Source: JANQRA01 sp035550735 | GTDB lineage: Bacteria > Actinomycetota > Acidimicrobiia > Spongiisociales > ZC4RG35 | Length of the DNA: 64,000 bases | Direction: 5' to 3' | NCBI GenBank assembly: GCA_035550735.1 | Contig: DASZOM010000001.1 | Location: 1-64,000 of the forward strand | Shown: positions 32,926-41,208 of the stretch, piece after piece | Numbering within the stretch: position 1 is the first letter of the stretch | Layout: each line of letters starts with the position of its first letter | Notes under the pieces: model-generated | The model's database searches: none | What the model was told of the DNA's origin: nothing | Seen by the model: only the letters and a program-made list of their open reading frames with translations | Made by a program: the position numbers and the translations under genes

Positions 32926-34071
32926 CTAGAAGAGTGCCTGGATCCGCTCCAGGGCCGATCGCAACGTGGTCTCTCCCTTGCAGAATGCGAAACGGACCAG
33001 ACCCGAACCGGCGCCGGGTGTCGTGTAGAACACGCTCGGTGGGATGGCCGCCACTCCCCCATCGATGACCATCCGCCGGCAGAACTCCCGGTCGTCAGCG
33101 GCCTCCCGGTGCCCGGCCATCAGGAAATAGGTTCCCTCGGGGAGATGGACCTCGAACCCGGCGGCGGCCAGACCCTCGGCGAGGAGGTCTCTCTTGTGGC
33201 GGTAGTCGTCACGCATCAGGTCGTAGAAGGAAGGCTCCGCCCCGAGGGCCGCCACCGCCCCGTGTTGCACCGGCGTGGGGGTGGTGAACGTGAGGAACTG
33301 GTGGGCCGCCCGGAGCCCGGCAGTGAGTGGGGCGGGCCCGATCGCCCATCCCAGCTTCCATCCGGTCAGCGAGAACGTCTTCCCCAGGGATGAGAGGGTG
33401 AGGGAGCGGTCCCACATCCCCTCGAAGGTCGCCAGCCTCCGGTGCGCGGTCCCGTAGGTCATCTCCTCGTAGACCTCGTCGCAGATGGCGATGACATCGT
33501 GCTCGACACAGAGCCTGGCGATGGCGGACAACTCTGCCTCGGAGAAGACCCTGCCGGTCGGGTTGTGGGGGTTGTTGACCAATATCGCCCTCGTCTTCCC
33601 GGTGAACGCCGCCGCCAGCTCGTCGGGGTCGAGGGCGAAGTCAGGTGGCCTCAGGGTCACGAAGCGGGGCACCGCCCCGGCCAGGGCCAGATCGGCCGGA
33701 TATGCGTCGTAGTAGGGCTCGATCAGGATGACCTCGTCACCGGGATCGACCAGGCCGAGGACACTCGCCGCGAGCGCCTCGGTGCACCCGGTGGTCACCG
33801 TGACCTCACTCCCCGGGTCCAGATCCCTTCCCAGCAGGGGGCCGTAGCGCTCGGCGATCGCCCGTCTCAACGCCGGGATGCCCTGACTCGGCGGGTATTG
33901 GTCGTGTCCGCCCTCCTTCATGGCGGCCGCCGCCGCCTCCTTGACGAAGTCGGCGCCGTCCCAGTCGGGGAAGCCCTGACCGAGGTTGATCGCGTCGTGT
34001 TCCAGGGCCAGTTGGGTCATCTCGGTGAAGATGGTGACCCCGAACGGTGCGAGACGATCCGACACTGACAT
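32926..34071 (-). CDS. PLP-dependent class I/II aminotransferase
   Basis: A 381-aa fold-type I aminotransferase. Substrate and cofactor segments include NLGQGFPDWDGADFVKEAA, TTGCTEALAASVLGLVDPGDEV, VNNPHNPTGRVFSEAEL, ICDEVYEEMTY, the PLP lysine in SLGKTFSLTGWKLGW and the C-terminal GSGLVRFAFCKGE. This pattern fits the group containing N-succinyldiaminopimelate aminotransferase DapC and kynurenine aminotransferase; DapC is the more likely housekeeping role. ATG 34071 was chosen over an upstream start at 34110. Confidence 0.9.
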   Translation of the reverse strand: MSVSDRLAPFGVTIFTEMTQLALEHDAINLGQGFPDWDGADFVKEAAAAAMKEGGHDQYPPSQGIPALRRAIAERYGPLLGRDLDPGSEVTVTTGCTEALAASVLGLVDPGDEVILIEPYYDAYPADLALAGAVPRFVTLRPPDFALDPDELAAAFTGKTRAILVNNPHNPTGRVFSEAELSAIARLCVEHDVIAICDEVYEEMTYGTAHRRLATFEGMWDRSLTLSSLGKTFSLTGWKLGWAIGPAPLTAGLRAAHQFLTFTTPTPVQHGAVAALGAEPSFYDLMRDDYRHKRDLLAEGLAAAGFEVHLPEGTYFLMAGHREAADDREFCRRMVIDGGVAAIPPSVFYTTPGAGSGLVRFAFCKGETTLRSALERIQALF

Positions 34072-34154
34072 CGGGCCCGAGGATAAGACTCGGCCTCCGT
34101 CCCCGGCCATTCCTTCGCCCTCAGTGAAAGGGCGTCACGCCCCGTAGTAGGGGG

Positions 34155-34182
34155 TTGCCCGGGGTTCCTGCCGGGTTAGCTT
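34155..34182 (+). promoter_or_regulatory. Candidate promoter of the structured RNA
   Basis: A -35-like TTGCCC (34155-34160) and a TANNNT-type -10 TAGCTT (34177-34182) are 16 nt apart. The predicted start, about 34189, coincides with the first base of the hairpin at 34189. The box matches are modest. Confidence 0.4.
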
Positions 34183-34188
34183 GAGTCA

Positions 34189-34294
34189 CGAGTCGGACCT
34201 CCCCCCGGTTTTCCCGGTCCGACTCGAAGAGCGGGCTCTCGAACGGGACGCATGCACTGGATTCGCCCCCTAACGCGGCGTCCCCAGCCCGCTC
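34189..34294 (+). ncRNA. Candidate structured small RNA with C-rich loops (6C-like)
   Basis: Two strong stem-loops fill this intergenic stretch. Hairpin 1 is a perfect 11-bp stem, CGAGTCGGACC (34189-34199) with GGTCCGACTCG (34216-34226), with a loop holding six C (34201-34206). Hairpin 2 has GAGCGGGCT (34229-34237) with AGCCCGCTC (34286-34294) and an inner GGGACGC (34245-34251) with GCGTCCC (34278-34284); its loop holds five C (34266-34270). Two C-rich loops recall the actinobacterial 6C RNA. There is no clear U-rich terminator before the tRNA. Structure is seen; transcription is inferred. Confidence 0.5.
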
Positions 34295-34340
34295 AGCCGA
34301 TGCGGGAATGGGCTCGATTCCGTCTACCATCCATCCGACA

Positions 34341-34417
34341 CGGGCCGTGGCGCAGCTTGGTAGCGCGCGTGTCTGGGGGACACGAGGTCGTGGGTTCAAA
34401 TCCCGCCGGCCCGACCA
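34341..34417 (+). tRNA. tRNA-Pro (GGG anticodon)
   Basis: A 77-nt cloverleaf. Acceptor stem CGGGCCG with CGGCCCG, D arm GCGC...GCGC with AGCTTGGTA loop, anticodon stem CGTGT/ACACG with loop CTGGGGG (anticodon GGG), T arm GTGGG-TTCAAAT-CCCGC, discriminator A and an encoded CCA at 34415-34417. A TACCAT -10-like box at 34325-34330 may give it its own promoter. No repeated 3' end or integrase is nearby, so there is no sign of use as an integration site. Confidence 0.96.
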
Positions 34418-34563
34418 TCATTCCCCTCTGCTCGGGTCGACGAGCCGATTCGCCTGTGCAATTCGACACCACATCGGTCATTGGTTGCACAGTCGTCTCT
34501 GACAACGCTGTCCGCGTGCAGCGGTGAACCGGTCGTGTAAGCGAATACACAAACGCCAGGTGA

Positions 34564-34698
34564 TCAGGTGATCTGCTGCCAGACCCAGACGACACCCTGG
34601 ACGAGACGCCAGCCCAGATACAACACAACCAGCACCACCATCAGCTTGAAGCTGAACGGAGTCTTCAGGTCCTCCTGCTGCCGATCTGGCTCCGTCAT
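34564..34698 (-). CDS. 44-aa membrane protein coupled to der
   Basis: A short ORF whose ATG overlaps the der stop as ATGA (34695-34698). The product begins MTEPDRQQEDLKTPFSFKL and continues with one hydrophobic helix (about 20-40, MVVLVVLYLGWRLVQGVVWVW), so it is a predicted single-span membrane peptide with a polar N-terminal head. The family is not recognised. Tight coupling to a conserved gene and a clean hydrophobic profile support expression. Der binds the 50S subunit, but no functional tie can be claimed. Confidence 0.65.
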   Translation of the reverse strand: MTEPDRQQEDLKTPFSFKLMVVLVVLYLGWRLVQGVVWVWQQIT

Positions 34699-36011
34699 CT
34701 CTGTTCCGACCGATTCCGGGTCACGAAATGAATCGGGTTGCCGGTGAAGTCGTAGGACCCGCGGAGTCGGTTCTCCAGGAACCTGAGATAGTCATCGCCG
34801 AGCTCTGAACCGGAGACGAACACCACGAATGTCGGAGGAGCGGTCCCCGCCTGAACCGCGTAGTGCAGCTTGGGACGTCTCCCCTTGCGCACCGGTGGAG
34901 GATGAGCCGCAGACCATTCCCGGATGTCCCGGTTCAGCTTCCCGGTCGGGATCCGGCTCGACCGGGTCTCCACGACCGCCTCCAGGGCCGGACCGAGTCG
35001 GCCGGCCCGGGCACCGGTCAATGCCGACATGCGGAGCACAGGGGCCCAGCCGATGAAGGAGAAACGGTGTGGCAGGGATTGCTCGGTGATCTCCCGCTGC
35101 TCGTCGTCGAGGGCATCCCACTTGTTGAGGACCACGATCAATCCCGCCCCGGCCTCGACGATCTCGCGGGCGATGCGCTGGTCCTGGTGGGTGACTCCCT
35201 CGGTCGCATCGACCATGAGGATGGCCACGTCGGCACGCTTCAGCGCGTCACGAGCGCGGACCACGGCGTAGAAGTCGGCGTCCTCGCTGATCTGCGGTTT
35301 GCGACGGATCCCGGCGGTGTCGACCAGCCTGTACCGGATCCCGTCGATGTCGACGTCGACGTCGATCGGATCCCGGGTGGTGCCCGGCTTCTCGGACACG
35401 ATGACCCGCTCCTCTCCGGCCAGCCGGTTGAGCAGTGTCGACTTTCCCGAGTTGGGACGTCCCACGATGGCGACCCGGGTCAGTTCGGGCTTCTCCTCGA
35501 CCTCCTCTGCCTCGGGCAACGCGGCGACCACCCGGTCGAGGAGGTCTCCCACTCCCCTGCCGTGGAATGCGCTCACCGCCTGGGGCTCGCCGAGACCGAG
35601 GGCCCAGAACCGGTCGGCCTCGGACTCGAGTGCCTGGTTGTCGATCTTGTTGACCGCCACGACCACCGGGATTCGGGCGCGGCGGAGGATCGAGACCACG
35701 CCGCTGTCATCGTCGGTGAGCTGGCCGGTCCCATCCACCACGAACACCACGACATCCGCCCCGGATACGGCGCCTTCGGCCTGTTGGCGGATCGAGGTGC
35801 TGAAGTCGCTCGTCGGCTTGACCTCCCAGCCGCCGGTGTCCACGAGGATGAAGTCACGACCGGCCCAGTCGGCGTCGAACTGGCGCCTGTCCCTGGTGAC
35901 GCCCGACAGCTCCTCCACGACCGCGGAGCGTGATCCGATGATGCGGTTTACGAGCGTGGACTTGCCCACGTTGGGCCGTCCGACCACCGCGACCACCGGG
36001 AGCTGGCTCAC
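34695..36011 (-). CDS. der: Ribosome biogenesis GTPase Der
   Basis: A 438-aa double-GTPase required for 50S subunit maturation. Two G domains occur in tandem: P-loops GRPNVGKST near residue 10 and GRPNSGKST near 185, each followed by DTGG or DTAG and NKID or NKWD. A C-terminal KH-like domain ends with YLRFLENRLRGSYDFTGNPI, the Der hallmark. It follows ispH by 7 bp and overlaps the 44-aa gene downstream by 4 bp. Confidence 0.97.
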   Translation of the reverse strand: MSQLPVVAVVGRPNVGKSTLVNRIIGSRSAVVEELSGVTRDRRQFDADWAGRDFILVDTGGWEVKPTSDFSTSIRQQAEGAVSGADVVVFVVDGTGQLTDDDSGVVSILRRARIPVVVAVNKIDNQALESEADRFWALGLGEPQAVSAFHGRGVGDLLDRVVAALPEAEEVEEKPELTRVAIVGRPNSGKSTLLNRLAGEERVIVSEKPGTTRDPIDVDVDIDGIRYRLVDTAGIRRKPQISEDADFYAVVRARDALKRADVAILMVDATEGVTHQDQRIAREIVEAGAGLIVVLNKWDALDDEQREITEQSLPHRFSFIGWAPVLRMSALTGARAGRLGPALEAVVETRSSRIPTGKLNRDIREWSAAHPPPVRKGRRPKLHYAVQAGTAPPTFVVFVSGSELGDDYLRFLENRLRGSYDFTGNPIHFVTRNRSEQR

Positions 36012-36018
36012 CGGCTCC

Positions 36019-37068
36019 TCAGGCGCTGATCAGATCGAGGGCCTCGGTCGCAGTCCACTCGCGATCGCGTTCCAGCCACGACTCGCCCCCTGGCTGCCCC
36101 GCGGTGACTCCGGCCTCGACCAGGGTCTGCAGAGTGACGACGAACGCCCGAAGCTGGGGCGGAAGCGGGAAGTACTCCCCCTCCTCGGTCGGCGAGGTGA
36201 ACTCGAATCCCAGGGTGGGGTCGAGACGATCGATGACGTCTTGGACGAGATGATCAGGAGCCGAGGCGCCGGCGGTGACGCCCACCGTGGTGACCCCATC
36301 GAGCCACTCGGGCCGGATGTCCTCCGCAGAGTCGATGCGAAAGGCGGGGACGCCATTCTCTTTGGAGACACGAGCCAGTGCCTGGGTGTTGGAGGAGTTC
36401 CGCGAGCCCACCACGAGGATCAGGTCACATTCCTTGGAGAGACGAGTCACCGCCTCCTGTCGGTTGGTGGTGGCATAACAGAGGTCGGACTTGCGGGCGG
36501 TCTTCAGGGAGGGGAATCGTGACGAAGCCTCGTCCATGATCTCCTGCCACTCGAACAGACCGAGGGTGGTTTGCGCCACCAGGGCCACCTTCTCGTCATC
36601 GGACGGCGTGAAACCGCCGAGTCCGCGCTCCGGCTCGACCAGGGTGATCGCCCGAGGGGCCTCCGCAATCGTTCCCACCGCCTCGTCGTGGCCCTCATGG
36701 CCGATGTAGATGATGTCGTAGCCCTTCTGGGACATCATCTTCACCTCGTGGTGGACCTTGGTCACCAGGGGACACACCGCGTCAATGACCACCGCCGCCC
36801 GCTCAGCCGCGCCCCGAATGACCTCTGGAGCCGATCCGTGTGCCGAGAGCATCACCGGAGCGCCTTCCGGGACCTCCTCGATGTCGTCGACGAAGACGAC
36901 GCCGACGCGCTCGAATGCCCGCACCACCCACTCGTTGTGGACTATCTCGTGGTAGCAGTACACGGGCCCGTCGAAGATGCGGGTCATCCAGGTGAGGGCC
37001 TTGATCGCCATCTCCACCCCGGCGCAGAACCCGCGGGGCTGGGCGAGAAGGACACGTTCAACGGTCAT
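36019..37068 (-). CDS. ispH: 4-hydroxy-3-methylbut-2-enyl diphosphate reductase
   Basis: A 349-aa [4Fe-4S] enzyme for the last step of the MEP isoprenoid pathway. Cluster cysteines are in PRGFCAGV, VIDAVCPLVTKVH and KSDLCYATTNRQ. Substrate-binding parts include YCYHEIVHNEWVV, MLSAHGSAPEV, IIYIGHEGHDEAVG and VTAGASAPDHLVQDVI. ATG 37068 was chosen; an in-frame GTG at 37092 would add eight residues. It lies between cmk (31-bp gap) and der (7-bp gap). Confidence 0.96.
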   Translation of the reverse strand: MTVERVLLAQPRGFCAGVEMAIKALTWMTRIFDGPVYCYHEIVHNEWVVRAFERVGVVFVDDIEEVPEGAPVMLSAHGSAPEVIRGAAERAAVVIDAVCPLVTKVHHEVKMMSQKGYDIIYIGHEGHDEAVGTIAEAPRAITLVEPERGLGGFTPSDDEKVALVAQTTLGLFEWQEIMDEASSRFPSLKTARKSDLCYATTNRQEAVTRLSKECDLILVVGSRNSSNTQALARVSKENGVPAFRIDSAEDIRPEWLDGVTTVGVTAGASAPDHLVQDVIDRLDPTLGFEFTSPTEEGEYFPLPPQLRAFVVTLQTLVEAGVTAGQPGGESWLERDREWTATEALDLISA

Positions 37069-37099
37069 CTCCCCGTCATGGTAGGGGCGCACCGTGGAA

Positions 37100-37750
37100 T
37101 CAGGACCTCGCGGCGACGAGCCCGAGCACCGTGTCCACGACCTCCTCGACGCTCAGTCGGGACGTGTCCAGCACCACTGCGCCTTCGGGCACCACCAGGG
37201 GCGACGCAGCTCGCGTCGAGTCGAAGCTGTCACGGCGATTGAGCTCGATGAGCACCGAGGCCTCGTCGTCACCCGTCTCCAAGGCCCGGCGCTGCGCCCT
37301 CACCCTCGGCGAAGCGTCGAGGAAAACCTTCACCTCCGCGTCCGGGGCCACGACCGATCCGATGTCCCGGCCCTCCACCACGGCACGACGCCCGTGTCGA
37401 TCGATCCACTCACGTTGCAGGGCGACGAGCCGGGTCCGAACGTCGGGATGTGAGGACACCGCCGAGACGGCGGCGGTGACGGCCTGGCTGCGGATCTCCG
37501 ACGACACGTCACGGCCGTCGAGGAACATGTGGCCCGCTTCCTGGTCGAGGGATGCCGCTTCGGCGATGCGGGCGACCTCCTCGGCATCGGACGGGTCGAC
37601 CTCCGCCTCCAGCACTGCCAGGGTGACCGCCCTGTAGTAGGCGCCTGTGTCGAGGTGCGGCATGCCGGTGCGGGTCGCGACCAGCCGGCTCACCGTGCTC
37701 TTGCCGGTGCCGCCGGGGCCGTCGAGGGTCACGATCAGGGACGAGGACAC
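37100..37750 (-). CDS. cmk: Cytidylate kinase
   Basis: A 216-aa kinase that phosphorylates CMP and dCMP. The P-loop is DGPGGTGKST (10-19), followed by HLDTGAYYRAVTLAVLE, VVEGRDIGSVVAPDAEVKVFLDAS and the lid region RALETGDDEASVLIELNRRDSFDSTR. The start is GTG 37750; a TAACCT -10-like box (37760-37765) lies 9 nt upstream, so the transcript may be leaderless or nearly so. It sits between aroA and ispH. Confidence 0.95.
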   Translation of the reverse strand: MSSSLIVTLDGPGGTGKSTVSRLVATRTGMPHLDTGAYYRAVTLAVLEAEVDPSDAEEVARIAEAASLDQEAGHMFLDGRDVSSEIRSQAVTAAVSAVSSHPDVRTRLVALQREWIDRHGRRAVVEGRDIGSVVAPDAEVKVFLDASPRVRAQRRALETGDDEASVLIELNRRDSFDSTRAASPLVVPEGAVVLDTSRLSVEEVVDTVLGLVAARS

Positions 37751-37806
37751 GGAGGCGACAGGTTAGGGAACCACGACGGCAGGGCGGGCCCTCGGCCTCC
37801 GGAGGG

Positions 37807-37850
37807 TTGTCCGACTTGGGGGGAATTCGGACAATGGGGGCGAAGTCGGA
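37807..37850 (-). promoter_or_regulatory. Competing hairpins with C-rich loops in the aroA-cmk gap
   Basis: In the 154-bp gap, TTGTCCGA (37807-37814) pairs with TCGGACAA (37827-37834), and overlapping TCCGACTT (37810-37817) can pair with AAGTCGGA (37843-37850). The two 8-bp stems exclude each other. Read on the minus strand the loops carry CCCCCC and CCCCC. The element is more than 40 nt upstream of the cmk -10 box, so it may belong to the aroA 3' end or be an RNA of its own. No U run is present. Confidence 0.45.
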
Positions 37851-37904
37851 GACCGGGGCCCACCGCTGCGCACAACCTAGCCACAACAGGACCTGCGTCG
37901 CGCA

Positions 37905-39170
37905 TTATCCGGCCAGATCGTCGAGGAAGTCCCAGTACCCGGGCCAGGTCTTCTCGACCACGTCCGGATGGGTCACGACGACCCCAGGCACGATGGTGCC
38001 GAGCAGAGCCGTCGACATGGCGATCCGATGGTCCCCGTGGGGGTCGACCGTGGCTGCTCGCAAGGTGGCAGGGCCCTTCACGACCAGGAAGTCCTCGCCG
38101 GCATCCACCTCACCGCCCAACCGCTCCAATTCGCTCTTCATGGCCTCGAGACGGTCCGATTCCTTGTGGCGAAGCGACCCGAGACCACGTAGCCGGCTCT
38201 GACCATCCGCCACCAGACACACCACAGCCACCGCCAGGGCGCCGTCGGGTGAGCCGGAGAGATCGACGTCGACCGGTCGAAGACGCCGATCCCGGGCATC
38301 GATCACCACCGAGTCGCTCTCCCAGGAGACCTCGCAGCCCATCTCCTCGAGGATGGCGGCAACCCGCATGTCGGGCTGCCCCGAGTCGCGACCCAGGCCC
38401 TCGATCGTCGCCCGTCCCCCGGTGACGGCGGCGACCGCCATGGGGTAGACCGCCGCCGAGGCGTCGGGCTCGATCATCACGTCGCCGGGGTGATATCCCC
38501 CGGTCTCGATCTCGTAGCCGGTGATGGTCTCCCGCACCGCCGCCCCGAATCTGCGCATGGTGGCGGCGGTCATCCCCAGATAGCCGGCGGAACCGCCCAG
38601 CCCGGTGATCTCCAGGTTGACCGGCTGGTTCATCGTCGGGGCCACCAGCATCAGGGCCGTGGCGTGCTGGCTGCTCTCGGCGCAGTCGACGTGGATCTGA
38701 CCACCCCACAACCGGCCCCTGCCACTGACTTCCAGTGGCAGGGACTCACCGTCGATCTCGACACCCTGGGCACGGAGGGCGTCGATGAGACCCGACATGG
38801 GGCGTTCCGGGAGTCGACCCCGGCCAACGATGCGGGTGGTGCCCTCGGCCGAGGCGGCCATTGCCATCACGATCCGGGCGGTCAGCCCCGACTCGCCGGC
38901 GTCGAGGGGGCCCGTCGGGGCGTGGAGACGTGACCCTCCGCCATCGATCACCCATGGATCACCAGACATGTCGACCCCGATCCCGAATGCCTCCAGAGCC
39001 CCCTCCATCGCCCGCGGGTCTCCGGCGTCGAGACCTCCGTACAGATGGCTGCGTCCCTCGGCCATCCCGGCGGCGGCCATGGCCCGGATGGTCTCCGATT
39101 TCGAACCTGGCGGCCTCACGCGGATATCGACCGGGGCGGCGAGAGGCCGGACTTGGCGTGACCCGGTCAT
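37905..39170 (-). CDS. aroA: 3-phosphoshikimate 1-carboxyvinyltransferase (EPSP synthase)
   Basis: A 421-aa shikimate-pathway enzyme. It has VRPPGSKSETIRAMAAAG (N-terminal Lys and Arg of the active site), LDAGESGLTARIVMAMAA in place of the commoner GNAGT loop, RPMSGLIDALRAQG, SSQHATALMLVAP, SLRHKESDRLEAMKSEL and DPHGDHRIAMSTALLG. Two homologous domains are complete. The ATG overlaps... rluB lies upstream, and its stop and this start share ATGA (39167-39170). It is followed by a 154-bp gap with hairpins before cmk. Confidence 0.95.
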   Translation of the reverse strand: MTGSRQVRPLAAPVDIRVRPPGSKSETIRAMAAAGMAEGRSHLYGGLDAGDPRAMEGALEAFGIGVDMSGDPWVIDGGGSRLHAPTGPLDAGESGLTARIVMAMAASAEGTTRIVGRGRLPERPMSGLIDALRAQGVEIDGESLPLEVSGRGRLWGGQIHVDCAESSQHATALMLVAPTMNQPVNLEITGLGGSAGYLGMTAATMRRFGAAVRETITGYEIETGGYHPGDVMIEPDASAAVYPMAVAAVTGGRATIEGLGRDSGQPDMRVAAILEEMGCEVSWESDSVVIDARDRRLRPVDVDLSGSPDGALAVAVVCLVADGQSRLRGLGSLRHKESDRLEAMKSELERLGGEVDAGEDFLVVKGPATLRAATVDPHGDHRIAMSTALLGTIVPGVVVTHPDVVEKTWPGYWDFLDDLAG

Positions 39171-39886
39171 CGCCCCGACCTCAGCAGGCTCTGGATCTCC
39201 CCGGCGTCGAGACGTCGCGACTCACCCGGTCTCAGGTGAGGATCGGTGAGGGGACCGATGGCGGTGCGCACCAGCCGGGTGACCTCGTGGCCGATCGCAT
39301 CCATCATCCTCCGCACCTCCCGATTGCGGCCTTCGATCATCACCATCTCGACGAGCGACCGTCCCGGAGCCGAGTCGACCAGCCGCGCCGATTCGGCCCG
39401 CGCCGTGCCGTCGTCGAGCTCGACACCATCGACGAGCTGCCTCACCGTTGCCGGAGTGGGATGGCCGTTCACCTCGACAAGGTATTTCTTGGTGATCCCG
39501 TAGCGGGGATGGGTGACCCGATTGGTCAGCTCCCCATCGTTGGAGACCAGTATCAGGCCTTCCGAGTCGGCGTCGAGTCGGCCCACCGGGTAGAGACGCT
39601 GCTCCGATGGCACCAGGTCGACCACGGTTCGCCGGCCCTGGGGGTCGTCCGCGGTGGAGATCACCCCCACCGGCTTGTAGAGGAGATGCGTCTCGAGACC
39701 CGCGGCGAGAGGAATCGGCGCGCCGTCGAGGGTCAGGATGTCCTTGTCGGGATCGACCCGGTCGCCCAATCTCACCGGGGACCCGTTGAGATGGACCCTG
39801 CCGCTCACCATGGCCTCCTCGGCGGCACGCCGCGACATCAGACCGGCCTTGGCGATCGCCTTCTGGATGCGGATTCGCTCCGCCAC
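39167..39886 (-). CDS. rluB: Ribosomal pseudouridine synthase, RluB type
   Basis: A 239-aa enzyme with an N-terminal S4 RNA-binding domain (IRIQKAIAKAGLMSRRAAEEAMVSGRVHLNG) and an RsuA/RluB catalytic domain; the catalytic Asp is in YPVGRLDADSEGLILVSNDG. LIEGRNREVRRMM-like VMIEGRNREVRRMMDAIG completes the signature. It modifies 23S rRNA (helix 90 region in the family). Its position after scpA-scpB is the conserved actinobacterial order. There is a 3-bp gap to scpB. Confidence 0.94.
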   Translation of the reverse strand: MAERIRIQKAIAKAGLMSRRAAEEAMVSGRVHLNGSPVRLGDRVDPDKDILTLDGAPIPLAAGLETHLLYKPVGVISTADDPQGRRTVVDLVPSEQRLYPVGRLDADSEGLILVSNDGELTNRVTHPRYGITKKYLVEVNGHPTPATVRQLVDGVELDDGTARAESARLVDSAPGRSLVEMVMIEGRNREVRRMMDAIGHEVTRLVRTAIGPLTDPHLRPGESRRLDAGEIQSLLRSGR

Positions 39887-39889
39887 CGG

Positions 39890-40450
39890 TCACTCTGACC
39901 CGGGTCGGAGGGACTCCTCGAGGGTGTCCACGAACTGTGCCGGTGGCACGTGGTCGGCGAGGGGCGGCAGCTCGGAGAGGTCGCCGAGGCCCATCTTCTC
40001 CAGGAACAGGTCGGTGGTGCGGTAGACCGCCGGGTTCCCGGGGATGTTGAGCCTCTCCTTCTCCTCGATGAGGCCCAGACGCTCAAGGGTGCCAACGGCG
40101 GAATCGGAGTCGACACCACGGATCTCGCCGATCTGCGACCTGGAGATGGGCTGGCGATAGGCGACGATGGCGAGAGCCTCCATCGCAGCAGATGAGAGCT
40201 TGCGAGCCGTGGCCGAGCGGGAGAAGCGCTCGAGATACGGGTAGGCGTCGGGATGGCTGTAGAGCCGCCACCCGCCGGCGACCGACTTCAGCACCAGCCC
40301 GGCTTCCCGAGCCGCCAGCTGTTCCGCCAGCTCCCCCAGCATCTCGTCGACCCGGGAGGCCGGGATCTCGAGCACCTCGGCGAGCTCCCGTGTGGGCACG
40401 GGCTGCTCGGTCACGAAGAGCACCGCCTCCAGTGCCGCCAGATCGTTCAC
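39890..40450 (-). CDS. scpB: Segregation and condensation protein B
   Basis: A 186-aa kite protein with two winged-helix domains, the partner of ScpA in the SMC condensin complex. Characteristic parts are LAALEAVLFVTEQPVPTRELAEVL, VLKSVAGGWRLYSHPDAYPYLERF, LSSAAMEALAIVAYRQPISRSQIGEIRGVDSD and LGLIEEKERLNIPGNPAVYRTTDLFLE. GTG 40450 overlaps the scpA stop as GTGA, with GGAG 8 nt upstream. Confidence 0.94.
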   Translation of the reverse strand: MNDLAALEAVLFVTEQPVPTRELAEVLEIPASRVDEMLGELAEQLAAREAGLVLKSVAGGWRLYSHPDAYPYLERFSRSATARKLSSAAMEALAIVAYRQPISRSQIGEIRGVDSDSAVGTLERLGLIEEKERLNIPGNPAVYRTTDLFLEKMGLGDLSELPPLADHVPPAQFVDTLEESLRPGSE

Positions 40451-41208
40451 GATGCCCACTCCGATGTCAGGTCGACAGATCCGTCGCCGAGATGGCGAAC
40501 CTCGATCGCTGCGGTCCAGTCTGCCTGGGAGACCTCGATGAGCCCCCAACGTGCCATCTCGAGCAGGGCGAGGAAGTAGGCCGCCACCTCGACCGGCCGG
40601 CGGCAGTGCTCCGTGAGGTCGTCGAATGAGGCGATCGTGCTGATCCGGAGACGGTCGCGGAGATCCGCGATGGCGGACTCGACGCTGGGCAGGTCCAAGT
40701 CGAGATGGTCCAGATCGGGCTCCATCTCGGCACGGGCCAGGACCCGGGCGGCGAGCCGGGCCAGATCGTCGATCCCGATCGGGACCGTCACCTCGGGTGG
40801 GGGGCGATCGATCCTCTGATCGAGCCCGGAGACCCGGGGCACGAAACGGTTCTGTTCCTGGAGACGCCGACGCAGGACTGCCGCGACGTCCTTGAAGGTG
40901 ACCGAGGCCAGCAGACGGGAGAGGAGTCGGTCACGCTCCTCGGCGAGGGCCAACTCCTCGTCCAGGTCGAGCTGGGAACGAGTGGGCAGGAGCGACTGCG
41001 CCTTCAACTGGACCAATGTGGCTGCGATCAGGAGGAACTCCGAGGTGACATCGAGGTCGAGCTCCCGCATCTCCTCGAGCAACGAGAGGTACTCCCCGAC
41101 CACCTCGGTGAGACCGACAGCGGTGATCTCCACCTGATGCTTGGTGATCAGCTGGAGCAGGAGATCGAGTGGCCCCTCGAAGACCGTCGTTCGAACGTGG
41201 AAGGTCAT
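40447..41208 (-). CDS. scpA: Segregation and condensation protein A
   Basis: A 253-aa kleisin of the SMC-ScpAB complex. The N-terminal signature FEGPLDLLLQLITKHQVEITAVGLTEVVGEYL and LDVTSEFLLIAATLVQLKAQSLLP are clear, and the C-terminal winged helix (about 200-245) contains FLALLEMARWGLIEVSQ. A charged linker joins them. The ATG overlaps the HD-domain gene stop by ATGA, and the stop overlaps scpB by GTGA. Confidence 0.95.
   Translation of the reverse strand: MTFHVRTTVFEGPLDLLLQLITKHQVEITAVGLTEVVGEYLSLLEEMRELDLDVTSEFLLIAATLVQLKAQSLLPTRSQLDLDEELALAEERDRLLSRLLASVTFKDVAAVLRRRLQEQNRFVPRVSGLDQRIDRPPPEVTVPIGIDDLARLAARVLARAEMEPDLDHLDLDLPSVESAIADLRDRLRISTIASFDDLTEHCRRPVEVAAYFLALLEMARWGLIEVSQADWTAAIEVRHLGDGSVDLTSEWAS

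Noticed and set aside
34150..34176. Possible third copy of the dispersed repeat (GCCCGGGGTT and CCGGGTT)
   Set aside because: Only the GC-rich core matches; the GGATATGGCGTGA block and the AAATCCGCTCA end are absent.
34341..34417. tRNA-Pro as an integration site
   Set aside because: No repeated 3' tRNA end, no integrase nearby and uniform composition on both sides. XerD at 42 kb has housekeeping context.
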